Assembly (NCBI GenBank): GCA_040768665.1
Contig: JAXGMN010000014.1
Coordinates: forward strand, 62,001-126,000
Source of the DNA: JABWBD01 sp040768665
GTDB taxonomy: Bacteria; Planctomycetota; Planctomycetia; Pirellulales; Thermoguttaceae
Reading direction: 5' to 3'
Length of the DNA: 64,000 nt
The position numbers were made by a program, and so were the translations under genes. Of this stretch, positions 35,204-46,700 are shown in pieces. The notes below the pieces were generated by a model that was given only the letters and a program-made list of their open reading frames with translations, had not been told where the DNA came from and ran no database searches. The number at the start of each line of letters is the position of its first letter. The stretch's first letter is position 1.

Positions 35204-35583
35204 GCGGTGGGTGTGACCCGATCCAGTTTTGTCCAGGTCCCCGACCCCGGCGGTCTGCCTTCGGCATGCGGACCCATCGGCACCTACTCTCGAACGATCC
35301 GCTCTCGATCGCCCTGACTCTCGATCAAGTTACCTCCTGCCGATTCAGGTAGCTGCGCCTCGAGACCTTTATGCTGGGGGCCAGAAATCTGGCTGTGTTC
35401 TCGGCGTCGAGCTACGGAGGTTTGGCAGCCGTGTCGCCTGCGTCGTTTTTCTCGCGGGCGGCTTACGCAGTGTATATCGGATGGGAGAATCGCTGGCTGC
35501 CAATGGTTCGCATTCTGCCGTTGCCGTTCTTCCAACCCTCCCATCTTCACGCAGCCTGTCCATCGGCGCCGGCTGGATCAGGA
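35204..35583. other. Intergenic, no gene recognised
   Basis: Between the terminator and the end of the Tat-type oxidoreductase. Several overlapping open frames on both strands exist (for example 35284-35550 minus), but their translations are arginine-rich and match nothing known. The minus strand could be the long 3' untranslated end of the oxidoreductase transcript. Confidence 0.35.
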
Positions 35584-36858
35584 TCAGCCCGTGTAAGGGT
35601 GCTTCCAGGGGTCGCGGTATTCTCGCTTTAGTAGTCGGGCAGCCGCGTCGTTGTCCCGGATTTGCTCGGCCGCCGCGTCCCAGTCGACCGCGGTTCCCGA
35701 CTCATACGCGATCATGCCCAACTGGACGGTGGCCGTCGACTGATAGGCATCGTCGATCGTGCAAGCCGGGCGGCGGCGCGTGCGAACCGCGTCGAGAAAA
35801 TCGGACATATGGAGAGCGCCTGCGTCCGATTTCGTCTCGTGCTCCTCACGCTGCCGCTGCTTATCGTTGGGAACGACGACCCAGCGGTTATCCGTCGCGA
35901 AAACGGTCGCCTTGTCGCCAAAAAAGAAGACGCCGTTGTTAGTCTCCGGAGTGTATTCCTCGGCGCCCCAGAGGCGGTGGCGCCAAACCAGGGGGCAGGA
36001 GTCGAACTCGAAATGTACGCAGAGCGTGTCAGGCGTCGTGATCTTGTCGCGAAGGTAGTACAATCCACCGGCGGCGACGACCCGCTTGGGACTGCCTAGC
36101 CCCAGGACCACGCGGCAGGCATCGATCAGGTGAATGCCCCAATCGACAAGGTGGCCGTGGCCCGTGGTCTTCTCCAGCCGCCAATTGTGATGGCCGACCT
36201 GCGGGCTGTACGGGATTTTGGGCGCCGGCCCACACCAAAGCTCCCAATCCAACGAAGGCGGCGGGTCCTGGCCAGTCGCATCCTTTGTGGAAGCCCGGTA
36301 GTGAATCTGAGCGTCGACTTGAACGATTCTGCCGGCTTCTCCCGACTCGATGAACTGTTTCACTTCCTGAAATGCCTTGCTTTGACGCCGCTGGAACCCA
36401 ATCTGCACGATGCGATCCGAACGCTTGGCTGCGTTGACCATCGCACGGCCTTCGCGGATGTCATAGGCCAGCGGCTTCTCGCAATAGACATCCAGGCCCT
36501 TGTCCAAGGCGGCAAGCAGCATGAGGGCATGCCATTGGGGTGGCGTCGCGATGATCACGCCGTCCAGTGGCGCCTTGTCAAGCATCTCCAGGTAATGCTT
36601 GAACGTCTGAGGGCGGCGGCCTTGCAGCTTTGCCAGTTCGTCAACGTTCTTCGCAAGGTGTTCGCTGTCGACGTCGCAAATGGCCGCGATCTCCACGCCA
36701 CCGACTTTCAAGGCCGCTTTGGCATCAACCATCCCATACCAACCGACCCCGATCACACCGAGTTTCCGCTTTTGTTCTTCCGCTTTGACTCGTACCGAAC
36801 TGCCCATGGCGAGTGCCCCCACGGTGGTTCCTAAAAATCCCCGGCGACTTACCTGCAT
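35584..36858 (-). CDS. Gfo/Idh/MocA family oxidoreductase with Tat signal
   Basis: A 424-residue protein. The leader SRRGFLGTTVGALAMGSSVRVKA is of Tat type. The Rossmann motif is KLGVIGVGWYGMVDAKAAL and the EKP motif is in DVYCEKPLAYDIREG. The region HGHLVDWGIHLIDACRVVLG contains the family's conserved His. The frame is open to 36930, but the leader starts at 36858 and AGGA precedes it. It is divergent from rex with about 260 bases between starts, so regulatory sites for both may lie there; I saw no clear Rex operator. The substrate is unknown. Confidence 0.92.
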   Translation of the reverse strand: MQVSRRGFLGTTVGALAMGSSVRVKAEEQKRKLGVIGVGWYGMVDAKAALKVGGVEIAAICDVDSEHLAKNVDELAKLQGRRPQTFKHYLEMLDKAPLDGVIIATPPQWHALMLLAALDKGLDVYCEKPLAYDIREGRAMVNAAKRSDRIVQIGFQRRQSKAFQEVKQFIESGEAGRIVQVDAQIHYRASTKDATGQDPPPSLDWELWCGPAPKIPYSPQVGHHNWRLEKTTGHGHLVDWGIHLIDACRVVLGLGSPKRVVAAGGLYYLRDKITTPDTLCVHFEFDSCPLVWRHRLWGAEEYTPETNNGVFFFGDKATVFATDNRWVVVPNDKQRQREEHETKSDAGALHMSDFLDAVRTRRRPACTIDDAYQSTATVQLGMIAYESGTAVDWDAAAEQIRDNDAAARLLKREYRDPWKHPYTG

Positions 36859-37118
36859 GGCTGTGTTCCTGCCTGTTTGAACCGTATTGGATGACCGTAC
36901 GCAGATCGAAGCTATCGCCCAGCAACTCAATCGTCAAGCAACAAGTGGGACCGCGCCACTTCCGGAAGCCCGGGGATAAACTCTAATAGCGTAAGCACTT
37001 GTGTCCTATATCGTCCGCAAAGTGGCGATGTCCAGCTAGGCAAGCCGGCGGAAATCTGGAAAATAGAAATAGAGAATCTTTTATTGGTAAACCGATCTCG
37101 AATAGGAGGCCGGCCGTT

Positions 37119-37784
37119 ATGGCTGATACGTCGAAATCTGCACCGCTACCCAGCATCCGCCGGCTCCCTTTATACTTGCGGACGCTCAAGCAACTCCGCA
37201 GTCGGGGCAGAGAGGTGGTTTCCTGTACCCACATCGCAAGGGAATTGGGCCTTGTAAGCACCCAGGTCCGTAAAGACTTGGCGATGACCGGTATCGTTGG
37301 CAAGCCGAAGGTCGGCTACGACGTAGCCGCCCTGATTAACGCTATCGAGGGGTTTCTTGGATGGAACAACACTCGGGAGGCCTTCGTGGTCGGTGTAGGC
37401 GGTCTAGGCAGTGCACTGATGGGTTACGAGGGTTTTCGGCAGTACGGCTTGAATATCCTGGCCGGTTTCGACATCGACCCGGACAAAATCGGCACTCGGG
37501 TCTACGAAAAAGACGTCTTCGATCTTGAGAAGCTACCCGACTTTGTCGCTCGAATGCATGTGCTGATCGGCATCCTTACCGTCCCAGCCAAGGCGGCGCA
37601 GGATGTGGCCAATCGCATGGTGCTATCAGGCATGCGAGCAATCTGGAACTATGCTCCGGTGAACTTGGAGGTACCGGATTCCTTCATCGTTGAAAACATG
37701 AATCTCTCGGCAAGTCTCGCTGTCCTTTCCAGCAAGCTGGAAGATGCGCTGGGCCGCAGCCCTCGGTACTCCCTCCGCAAATAG
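37119..37784 (+). CDS. rex: Redox-sensing transcriptional repressor Rex
   Basis: A 221-residue protein of the usual Rex length. The N-terminal winged helix (about residues 10-75) reads LPSIRRLPLYLRTLKQLRSRGREVVSCTHIARELGLVSTQVRKDLA, with the DNA-recognition part STQVRKDL. The C-terminal Rossmann domain starts at AFVVGVGGLGSALMGY and binds NAD(H); FDIDPDKIGTRV follows. Rex senses the NADH/NAD ratio and represses fermentation or respiration genes. AGGAGG at 37104-37109 fixes the start; the frame is open from 36999. It stands alone, divergent from the Tat-type oxidoreductase. A separate palindromic repeat region follows. Confidence 0.95.
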   Translation: MADTSKSAPLPSIRRLPLYLRTLKQLRSRGREVVSCTHIARELGLVSTQVRKDLAMTGIVGKPKVGYDVAALINAIEGFLGWNNTREAFVVGVGGLGSALMGYEGFRQYGLNILAGFDIDPDKIGTRVYEKDVFDLEKLPDFVARMHVLIGILTVPAKAAQDVANRMVLSGMRAIWNYAPVNLEVPDSFIVENMNLSASLAVLSSKLEDALGRSPRYSLRK

Positions 37785-37949
37785 AGGCCGCTGGCGACTG
37801 CCAGCCTGCGTGGCCTCTTGCCACCTGCAATCCGCCTCCACAGCCAAGGGACTGGCTTTTTTGCCCGGAATGTGGTCTAGGTGATACTAGCCCATGAGGA
37901 CGAGACGATTCACTGGTAAAGCAAGCCTCACTGAGTGCTTTTCCGGCAC

Positions 37950-38041
37950 GGTTCAGCAACGGGGACCGACTCCCGGCCAAGTCCCCCTGAAGGCCGCTGA
38001 AAAGCCCATCGTGGCGACGTGCCTGTCCCCGTTTTTGAACC
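37950..38041. repeat. Palindromic intergenic repeat, family A variant
   Basis: Arms GGTTCAGCAACGGGGACCG and TGCCTGTCCCCGTTTTTGAACC. The centre is diverged from other copies. It lies after rex, followed within 75 bases by a family B element. Confidence 0.7.
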
Positions 38042-38112
38042 ATGCCACTTTTCTCGGTCCCGTCCTCGTAGTAACCTAAAGGAGATGTCTCCCAATCGCG
38101 GCACCGGTCTTG

Positions 38113-38236
38113 GTAACCGTTCACGGGGTGGAAGAGAGGGGGACAGGTCCATGTTTTCGGGCAACGTCTTTGTCGCCAAAATGCAGGGAACAGCCGAAAA
38201 ATGGACCAGTCCCCGACCGCCCCCGTGAACGGTTAC
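38113..38236. repeat. Palindromic intergenic repeat, family B
   Basis: A 124-bp element with perfect 12-bp terminal inverted repeats GTAACCGTTCAC and GTGAACGGTTAC. Internal blocks are GGGGACAGGTCCATGTTTTC and GAAAAATGGACCAGTCCCC, themselves partly complementary. The same length and sequence recur at 39025-39148. No protein is encoded, consistent with a miniature non-autonomous element. Confidence 0.87.
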
Positions 38237-38412
38237 CCGGTCTTGCACGACTGGTTCGTTCGAGACTTACGTGAGGTTTCCAAGTCGGCTTCAGGAAGTT
38301 CAGGAGCCCGTTCTTAACCTCGCAATTCGGATAGGCGTTTGCGCCTGTCCCGAGTTCCTGCAATAGGCTCTGAATCACCCTAACGATCAACGCGGTTGCA
38401 ATGAGGTAGTCG

Positions 38413-38877
38413 ATGGCCAACGTGAGCGACCTGACAATGGCAATTCGAGAGGCATTAGTCGCGCTTCGCGACGCGGATGCAGCGGCCAGCGAAGTAAAGG
38501 CACAGATCCTCGAACTCCACCCGGATTTGGAAAGTGAAATCACCTCGACCTTTTCTACCAGAATCTACAACCAGCGGGAGTGGGCACGAGAGCAGCTCGA
38601 AGGTCAGCGCCTTCGTCGTCGTGCGACCGTCAGGAGCAAACGCAGAACCAACGGCCTGAGCACACTCGAACGTTATCAGGCTGCCGAGCGGTTTCTGGGC
38701 CTCTGCGGCGGAAACTCGCAACATGCCGAAGAGGTGCTGAGCTTTCTGGAAAAGGTCGATCCTGACGAGCTGCGGCAGGCGTACGAGGGATGGCAGCAGT
38801 TGGTCGCCAGTGCCGGTACCGCGCAGAAAGCGCGACAGGTTCTCGCCACCATGCGGGATACTGGAATGTTAGGATGA
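38413..38877 (+). CDS. Hypothetical protein, 154 residues, helical
   Basis: I do not recognise the family. The protein is charged and mostly alpha-helical; no signal peptide or membrane segment is seen. A basic stretch RLRRRATVRSKRRT lies at about residues 66-79, followed by a segment beginning TLERYQAAERFLGLCGGNSQH and a helix pair with LSFLEKVDPDELRQAYEGWQQLV. The basic patch could bind nucleic acid, but this is a guess. GAGGT precedes the ATG by about five bases. It is a single gene framed by family A and B repeats on both sides, as if in a repeat-rich hot spot. Confidence 0.65.
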   Translation: MANVSDLTMAIREALVALRDADAAASEVKAQILELHPDLESEITSTFSTRIYNQREWAREQLEGQRLRRRATVRSKRRTNGLSTLERYQAAERFLGLCGGNSQHAEEVLSFLEKVDPDELRQAYEGWQQLVASAGTAQKARQVLATMRDTGMLG

Positions 38878-38940
38878 TCCTCCGTCCCGGATCCGAGACT
38901 GCTGAAAAGACGAATCCGAGCGACCGCGGGGCGGCCAAAC

Positions 38941-39163
38941 CGTTGAAAAAGGGGACTGGCTCCGAGCGTGATTTTGGCCGGGCGTATCAAGAAAACCCAT
39001 GCCGCTCGGTGCCTGTCCCCTTTTGTAACCGTTCACGCCCATGGCCGGGGACTGGTCCATTTTTCGGCCGGTTCGGGCGTCTTGGCGCGAAACACGTTGG
39101 CCGAAAACATGGACCTGTCCCCCTCTCGACCGCCCCGTGAACGGTCACCCCCTTTCAACGGCC
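38941..39163. repeat. Family A repeat interrupted by a family B element (nested insertion)
   Basis: The A element begins CGTTGAAAAAGGGGACTGGC (38941) and runs to TGCCTGTCCCCTTTT (39024). A complete 124-bp B element follows at 39025-39148 with terminal repeats GTAACCGTTCAC and GTGAACGGTCAC (one mismatch). The A element resumes as CCCCTTTCAACGGC. CCCCTTT is present on both sides of the B element (39017-39023 and 39149-39155), as a target duplication would leave. A partial A tip GACTGCTGAAAA also lies at 38897. All of 38878-39183 is repeat or spacer without genes. Confidence 0.85.
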
Positions 39164-39183
39164 GTTAACAGGCCGCCGGAGTT

Positions 39184-40716
39184 CTACGGTTCGTCCCAGT
39201 AGGCGAAGACCTCGTCGACGCCTTCGATGTCGCTCTGGCCGCCGTCGCTGGTCTTCCGCTCGATCTTTTCGAAGCTCTTCATCCACAAAGCTTGGGCCAA
39301 CTGGTCGATAATGATGCCCGCCGGCTGCCCGTAGCTCTCGTCCACGGTCGCATCGAGGATCGTTGCCTTGTCGCTTCCGTCGGCACCTTCGGCAAAGACT
39401 TCGGCGAAGTGCCTGGCGTAGTTGGTGAACGTGCCTTCGGCATTCGTGCCGGAGAGGCTCACCTCGGACGCCGTGGCGTTCAGTTGATCGGCAGTGCTTG
39501 AGCCCTTCAGAGTGGCAATGTCATGGCCCTGCCCGGCTTCCGCATGGACCTCGTCGAACAGGCGAGCCCACAGCTTATATCCCGGCCCGCTCAGGTGCGA
39601 GATCACGGGACCCGCTGTAAACGTGTCGTCCTGGTCGAGAGGATCATCCTCGCTGACGAAGTCAGAGAAGTACGCGGTGTCATTGCCTTTGCCGTTGCTG
39701 TGGGCCATGACGAGCGGGAAGTCAAACACGCTGTTGGAGTAGCCCGGCCCGGTCATAGTCGCCTGCTCCGGGTTGCCCACCAGCGTGTCGTCATGATCGA
39801 GCCTTGGGGCGTCGTAGAGGCTGACACTGTCGGCGCTCTCGTTTTGGAATGCCCGCCGGGCTTCAACCGTTCCGAAGCCGTGAGTTGTGACGGTGACCCC
39901 GTAGTCCGGCGCGTTAAGGCTTGCATGGAGCCGTTCCAATTGGAACGTATCCGCGCCCGGCGTGTCGTTGATGAAGAGCTGGTCGATCAGCCCCCCGCCT
40001 CGGCCATACCCGACGATCTCATCGAATCCGAACGCGATATGCCAGATGCTGCCGGTGCCGCTCAGGAAGCGTACCACGGATGTGTCCTGCACGTCGTTGT
40101 ACGGGTTCACCCTCAGGTAGTCGTTCAGTCCGGAGCCGCGGACGACGACCTTGTCGTTGCCGCCCAGTTCGGCGTCGGCTCTCATCGTCGTGAAGCCCCG
40201 GACGTGGTTGAAGTAGCCCTCGCCGCTCATACGAGCCCAAATGGGGAAGTACTCCAGGACGTCGTCGCCCGGCGAGTCGTGGAACCAGACCGTATCGCCG
40301 CCGCCGTAACCGAGCGCGTAGATCGTTTCGGCCGCGGCGACAATCGAAACGCCGTCGCCGGCCATCTCGGACCGACCGGGGTGGGCGTGGTATTCATTCT
40401 CGCCCCTCGAGCCCCAGATAGTGGCGGTGTCCTGGCCGCCGGCGCCGTCGTAGTCCGTCGCCTCGATATTCGTCAGCGACATCGAGTAGCCGGGCCCGGT
40501 GAATTCCGCCTGGTCCGGGCGGATCGTCGCGTTGTCGGCTCCATCGGAACCGATGAACTTCACCGTATCGCTGCCGCCGAGGCCGTCGAAGCTCACCTCC
40601 ACGTTCTCGCCGGCGACCGGGTAAGGGGTGCCGTTGAGGCTGACGATCCACTCGCCCGGATTGACGCCCTTGGTGATCGTCAATTCGTCGGCGTTTTCGG
40701 TGCCGACAAGCACAAG
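39184..40716 (-). other. C-terminal module of giant protein 2 (shared with giant protein 1)
   Basis: About 510 residues from SLVLVGTENADELTI to FAYWDEP, similar along its whole length to 11502-13040, with shared blocks such as DDVLEYF, LNDYLRVNPYN, VVRFLSGTGSIWH and LFDEVHAEA. Repeated GxGY...DTAxxxD units suggest a beta-solenoid or stacked strands. It follows cadherin-like repeats here but PKD-like repeats in giant protein 1, so it is an independent unit at the end of unrelated proteins. Confidence 0.8.
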
Positions 40717-43700
40717 GCTGCCGGGCACGCTTCCGCCGGCATCGGTCACCTGGATCGCGAGCGTGTCCGTGTCGTCGGGCGTCGCCCCTACGGTCGAGTC
40801 ATCGACTGCGATGGTCACTTCCAGCAGCGGATTGCTCTCGAAGTCAAGCACCGCGCCGGCCTTTAGGTACAAAGCGTTGCCGTCGATCTCGAACAGGTCG
40901 GCGTCGGGTCCGGTCAGCGTGAGTGTCTCCGTGCCCAAAGCGTCGTCCGTCACCTCGATGTCGCCCACTTTGATGCGCGTGGCAGTGTCGACATTCTCTG
41001 CGAGAGAGGTGGTGGTGTTCTCAAGTGCCACGGTCGGCGCTTCGTTGATGTCGGTCACGGCCACGCTGATCGCTTGTGTGTCCGTACCGCCGTTGCCATC
41101 GGAGACCTCGACCGTCACCTCATAGACGTTATTGCCATCAGCGTCGGTCGGGGCTTCGTAATCCGGCGCAGCCGCGAAGGCCAGTACCCCTGTCGCGCTG
41201 CCGATCGTGAACTTCGCCGCGTCGGCGCCGCCGACGACGGTGTACGTAAGCGTCTGCGCCGGTTGATCCTCGTCCGTAGCCGCGACCGTCGTCACGACAG
41301 TCGTGTTCTCCGCGACAACCTTGTTGGCCGTATCGCCTCCGCCGTCCGAGGTGATCACAGGCGCCTCGTTGACGTCCGTAACGGCAATCGATAGCAGCTC
41401 CGAGTCCTCGAAGGAGGTGCCGAGGCTCGGGTCATCGACCCTCACCGTCACGTCCAACTGCGACTTGGTCTCGAAGTCCAACGACACCCCCGCCCTCAAG
41501 TACAACACGCTGCCGTCGATCTCGAACATCCCGGCGTCCGTTCCGTCAAGCGACAGCGTGTTGCTGCCCAAGAGGTCATCCGTCACCACGATATCGGCAA
41601 CTTTGGTGCGTGTGGTAGTGCTCGCGTTCTCCGCCAGCAATTCCGTCTTGTTCTGGAGATCGATCCTTGGCGCGTCATTGGCGTCCGTGATGGTGATCGA
41701 CAGGGCGGCCGTGGCGTCGACTCCGATTCCGATCGTCGGGTCGTCAACGGCAACGGTAACGTCCAGCCGCGGATTGGTTTCGACGTCGAGCGTCGCGCCC
41801 GCCTTCAAGTACAGCACGTCGCCGACGATCTCAAACATGGCGGCGTCCAGGCCGCTCAGCGAGAGCACCTCGCTGCCAAGTGCGTCGTCCGTCACCACGA
41901 TATCGGCCACCGGGATCGGTGCCGATGTATTAGCATTCTCCGGCAACGTGGTCATCTTGTTCTCAAGCGTCACCGCCGGCGCCTCGTTGACGTCGGTAAG
42001 CGTGATCGTCAGGGACGCCTGGGAGTCTCCGGTCACCCCGATCTTCGGATCGTCGACGACTACGGTAACGTCCAACTGCCGCGTCGCCGGGTTTTCGTAG
42101 TCGAGGGTCACGTTCCTCTTGAGATAGAGCACTTTGCCATCGATCTCGAACATCCCGGCGTCGTCGCCGGTCAGTGAGAGCGTGCTGGTTCCCAGCGGGT
42201 CTTGGACGACCTGGATATCGGCGACCTTCCGCCGGTTGGCCGTGCTCGCGTTCTCCGGGAGCGTCGTCACGGCATTCGCCAGTTGGACGGTTGGCGGGTA
42301 GTAGACGGAGATCCGGTAGTCCTCGACTTCGCCGGTCAGCACGGTGCCGGTGTAGGATACGTCCTCCACCGCGGAGAACCGGAACCTTGCATACGTCGTG
42401 CCAACCTCGGCGTCGGCCGGTACGGGTACCGTTCTCTGCCCGGACTCCAGCATGTGCCAACGGAAGTGCTCGTGTACCAGGTTGCCCTGGGCGTCGGTGT
42501 AGTCGGCCCACGCACCATCGGCGTTGAAGTCGAACCACGCGTTCAGATACCCGTCGCGCGATACGATGATGTCCAAATTCGCGAGCGTTTCGGGCTGGAG
42601 ACCGTTCAGGAAGGTGATTCCGTCTTCGTCATCGCTGATGTACGTATCGTCGCCGTCGGCGGCGAACGAAGGCCGGCCGTTCGACTCCGTATCCACGCCG
42701 CTGCCGAGATAGTAGCCGGCATAGGCGCCTCCGGTGACGTGGCGGGCCCCGTTAGACGTCAACACGGTCGGGTAGGGCAGTGGCGCATCGCCGAAATCCA
42801 TCGCGCCGTCGTCGTTGAGGATCGTGATTCCCACCTCGAGTTCCGCTTTCGGCGTTCCGGTGCCGTCTGAGAAGATGGCGCCGGAGGGGCTTGTCAGCTT
42901 GAGGCTGTACCGTTCATCGCCCTCCACCTTTCCGTCGCCGTAGACGTACACCTTGACGCTCTGGGTCACCTCGGGCTCCGACTGGGTGGCAATCACGATC
43001 TCGTAGTTGCCACCCTGGTAGCTTCGCCATGCCACGAAGTCGTCGGCGACCTGCGGATACCAGTCGTACTGGCTGTTGCTGGAGATATTCAACGGAATGG
43101 CGTTGGTGTCGATGTCCGTATAGAAGATCTCCCAGTTGTTCCCGACGTAGCTATGCCACGCGACCCGCCCGTCGCGGATCGACGGCCGCTCGTCGGTGAC
43201 AAAGTTGTTCGAGAGATTGAACGGCTGGCCACCCACCGTGAGGTTGTAGTACCAGATCTCCGAATCCGATCCGTCGCTGGCCTGCCAGACGACGTCGTCG
43301 CCGGAAATCGCCGGGTACCGATCGTCGACGTTGTTGTTGGTCAACTGCCGCGGAGTCAGAGCCCCGAACTCATAGACGAAGATTTCGTAGTCGTTGCCGT
43401 CCGACGCTTCCCACACCACCGCATCCTCGCTGATCCGCACGTTGCGGTCTTCGCGGGTGTTGTCGGTAAGCCGGCGCGTGGTGCCGTCGTAGATCCAGAT
43501 CTCGTTGTCGCTGCCGTCGAAGCTCGACCAGACGACTTTCGTGCCGGCGATCAGAGGCTTCTCGTCGCGGAACGTGTTGTTCGGCGTCAGCTTCGTGCGC
43601 GATCCGGTGCTGATCTGGTACATCCAGATGTCGGTGAAGTTCCCGGCCCCCGCGCTCCACACGACGTGCGTGTCGGAAATCTGCGGATCGAGATCGTCGA

Positions 43701-46700
43701 CCGGGGTGACGGAATTGTCCGTCAGGCGAACGGCAGGGCCGCCGGCCTGGATGTCGTAGAGGTAAACCTCGTATTTCTCCCCGGCAGCCGGGATTCCCGA
43801 CCACACGACATGAGAGCCGCTCACGGCGGGGAAGCGGTCGTCGGTGGCGTTGTCGGTCAGGCGCGTGCTGGTTTCACTGCCGTGGTCGTAGAGGTAGATC
43901 TCCCAGTCGTTCCCGTCGAACGCCTCCCAGACCACATAATTGCCCGATGCCTCGTAGTCGAAATCGGGCCCCAGGTTGGCCGTGATGGCCTCGGCGTTCC
44001 ACTCTCCCGGCCTCGTGACTTGCGGCAGGAAGGTGATGGTGCTGTCCGGATCACCGAGGTTGATCGGATCGTAGTCGTTGTCGGCCACGGTGGCGCTGCC
44101 GTCGCTCGTCTGGAGATTGATCGTGATCGGCACACCGAACGCGCCGGCCAGCCGCAACGTCACCTCCAGCTCGGTCACGCCCAGTTGCCCCTCGACCACC
44201 GACACATCGTCCACGCGGATCTCCGACGTTCCGTGATGGTTGCCGAAGTCGATCTCGGTGATATGATCCGTCGTGCCAAGATCGATGACGTAGCCGCCGT
44301 TGTCGACCGTAATGCCCAGAGGCACGACCGTTGCGGCATTCGGATAGGTCTGCTGCCAGTCGCCCGCAGGCAGTTCCTCGCGAACGACATACGTCCCCGG
44401 GAACATCCGGTCGAATTCGTAGTAGCCGTTTCGGTCGGTGATATCGAACCGTTCGTACGCGATATCGACCCCCGGATCGAACTTCAGGTTGCCGTTGGTG
44501 TCCTTCCAATCGAACTGGCCCTGTGTATACACGGCATCGTCGATCGGCTCGTCGATGTAAACGAGCACCCCGCGCAGCGTCGGCTCCTGCCCGGAGGGCA
44601 TGCCTGTCACCGGATTAAACCGGTAGCTGTAGCGGCCCTGCGCGACCAGGGCATCGAGCCCTTGCTGGTTGTAGGGTTCTGTCTCGATCACGAAGTTCTG
44701 GCCGTCGCCGGCGTTGAATCCGACCAGCGCGCCATGGTTCCACGGCAGAGTACCGAACCCATTGACCCCCTCCCGGTCGCCGGTGGTCCAGGCCATGTTG
44801 TCGTACTCGAAGACGACGATGTCGCCGCCGGGGTCGTCCTCGATGTAGACCTTGAACTTGTCCCGCTTGTCCGAGTGCTGCTGGTAATACCCGACGTTGA
44901 CCCAGTCGATCTGCACGTACGGGTTTCCGCGCGAGCTGGTGCCGCGAACCAGGTTGACGCTGCCGGCGCCCGTCGAGGTGTCCACGTCGGCCCAGAACGG
45001 CGCCAACATCGGAACGCCCAGTGGGAAGCCCGGGTAGGGGCTGGAGACCGGCGAGGTAAACGAAATCGTGCCGTTGTTGTTCACGTAGAACTGGCTGTAC
45101 GCCCGGCCGAAGAACTCGAAGTTGAATCCGAAGTTCTGCACGGAACTCGAGCCGTTGTCGGTCGGACCGAGATCCGGCACCGGTTGGCCCGGCTGCTGCG
45201 TGTCGACCAGCACGTCGACCGACAGCGGCTCCAAATCCCACTCGCCGTTGTTGTTCAGATCGTAGAACTTGTGCCCGCTGATCGAGGCGTCGCCCACTTC
45301 GATCTGGACGCGATAATCCTCGACCTCGCCGTCCGGCGCCTCGCCCGTCCCGATCATCACGGCATCGCGATCCGTGCTGAAACGGAAGCGCGCGTACGTG
45401 AATCCGGGCGCCACGGTCTCGGGTACGAACACCTGGAACGGAATCGTCTCTGTCGCGCCCGCCGTGCCGATCGGGGTGCCCGCCGTCGTGTTGATGATCT
45501 GCTCGTTGGTATCGAGCACGCCGTCGCCATCGAGATCTTCGCCCGGCTCGAGAATGCCATTGCCGTTGACGTCTTCGCTCCCCTGGAACACGCCGTCACG
45601 GTTGTAATCGATCCAGCCGGTCAGGTAGCCCTGCCCATGGATCGTAACATTGAAGGTCGCGATGTGGTCGGGCGCCAGCCGGCCGGCGATTTCCACGCCG
45701 TCCTCGTCGTCGCCCAGCAGGTCGTCGTCGTCGCCCGTCGCGGCCGAATTCGGCTGCCCGTCGCTCTCCGGGTCGACTCCCGCTCCCAGGTAAAGCGGCG
45801 GCGCCAGGCTGCCGCCGGCACCGGTGGGAATCGCGTGGCGTGCGCCGTCCTCCGCGAGCAAGGTCGCGTAGCCGGCCGGGGCGTCGCCGAAATCCATACC
45901 GGCGTCGTCGTTGAGGATGGTGACCACCGCCTGCGAGTCGTCGACCTCCGCGTCGATCGTGCTGCCGTTCGGTCCCGCGACGACTGCCCCATCCACATTG
46001 ACATAGAAACTCTCATCCAATTCCGGCTTCGTATCGCCGTTGACCGTCACGGGAAGCGTGAACGTCAGTTCCGGATCCTCCTGGGTGGCAATCATGAGCT
46101 GATACGACTCGCCGTCGAACGCCCGCCACGCCATCAGGCTACCGGTCACCCGCGGGAGCCGATCCAGCATCGGGAGTCCGCCTTCCGTGAGCGAGTCGCG
46201 CGAAACGTTCTGGGCAGCAGCGCCCGGATCGAGCAGCCGGTGCATGACCTCCCAATTGCCGCCGAGCCGTTCCGATTCCCACGCCACCGCGTAATGGGGC
46301 TCTCCATCCACGAGGATCTGGACAATCTGCGGGTTCCAGTCGTCATGGCTCGCGTTGGCCGATACGTTGGTCTTCGCACCCGACGGGATGTGGTAGCGGA
46401 AGATATCCCAATCGCCGCGGTCGGCCGGATTGTCGGGATCCACTCCGTCGTAGCCCTGCCAGACGATGTTCTCCCCCGCAACCTGCGGAGCGAAGTCGTC
46501 CGTCAGGTTGTCGGTAATCGGGATCGCCGTACCGGACTGGGTAGCTGCATCGTACTCGAAGTGCCAGATCTCATAGTCGTTGCCGTCGTAGCTCATCCAG
46601 ACGACGTTGTTGCCCTCGATCTGGACCGCTTCGTCCCTGCCGACATTGTCCGAGGCCTGAATCAGGACGTCCTGGGCGGCGTCGTAGACGTAAACCTCGT

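Noticed and set aside
36859..37118. Rex operator between rex and the divergent oxidoreductase
   Set aside because: I looked for a TTGTGA...TCACAA-type palindrome and did not find a convincing one.
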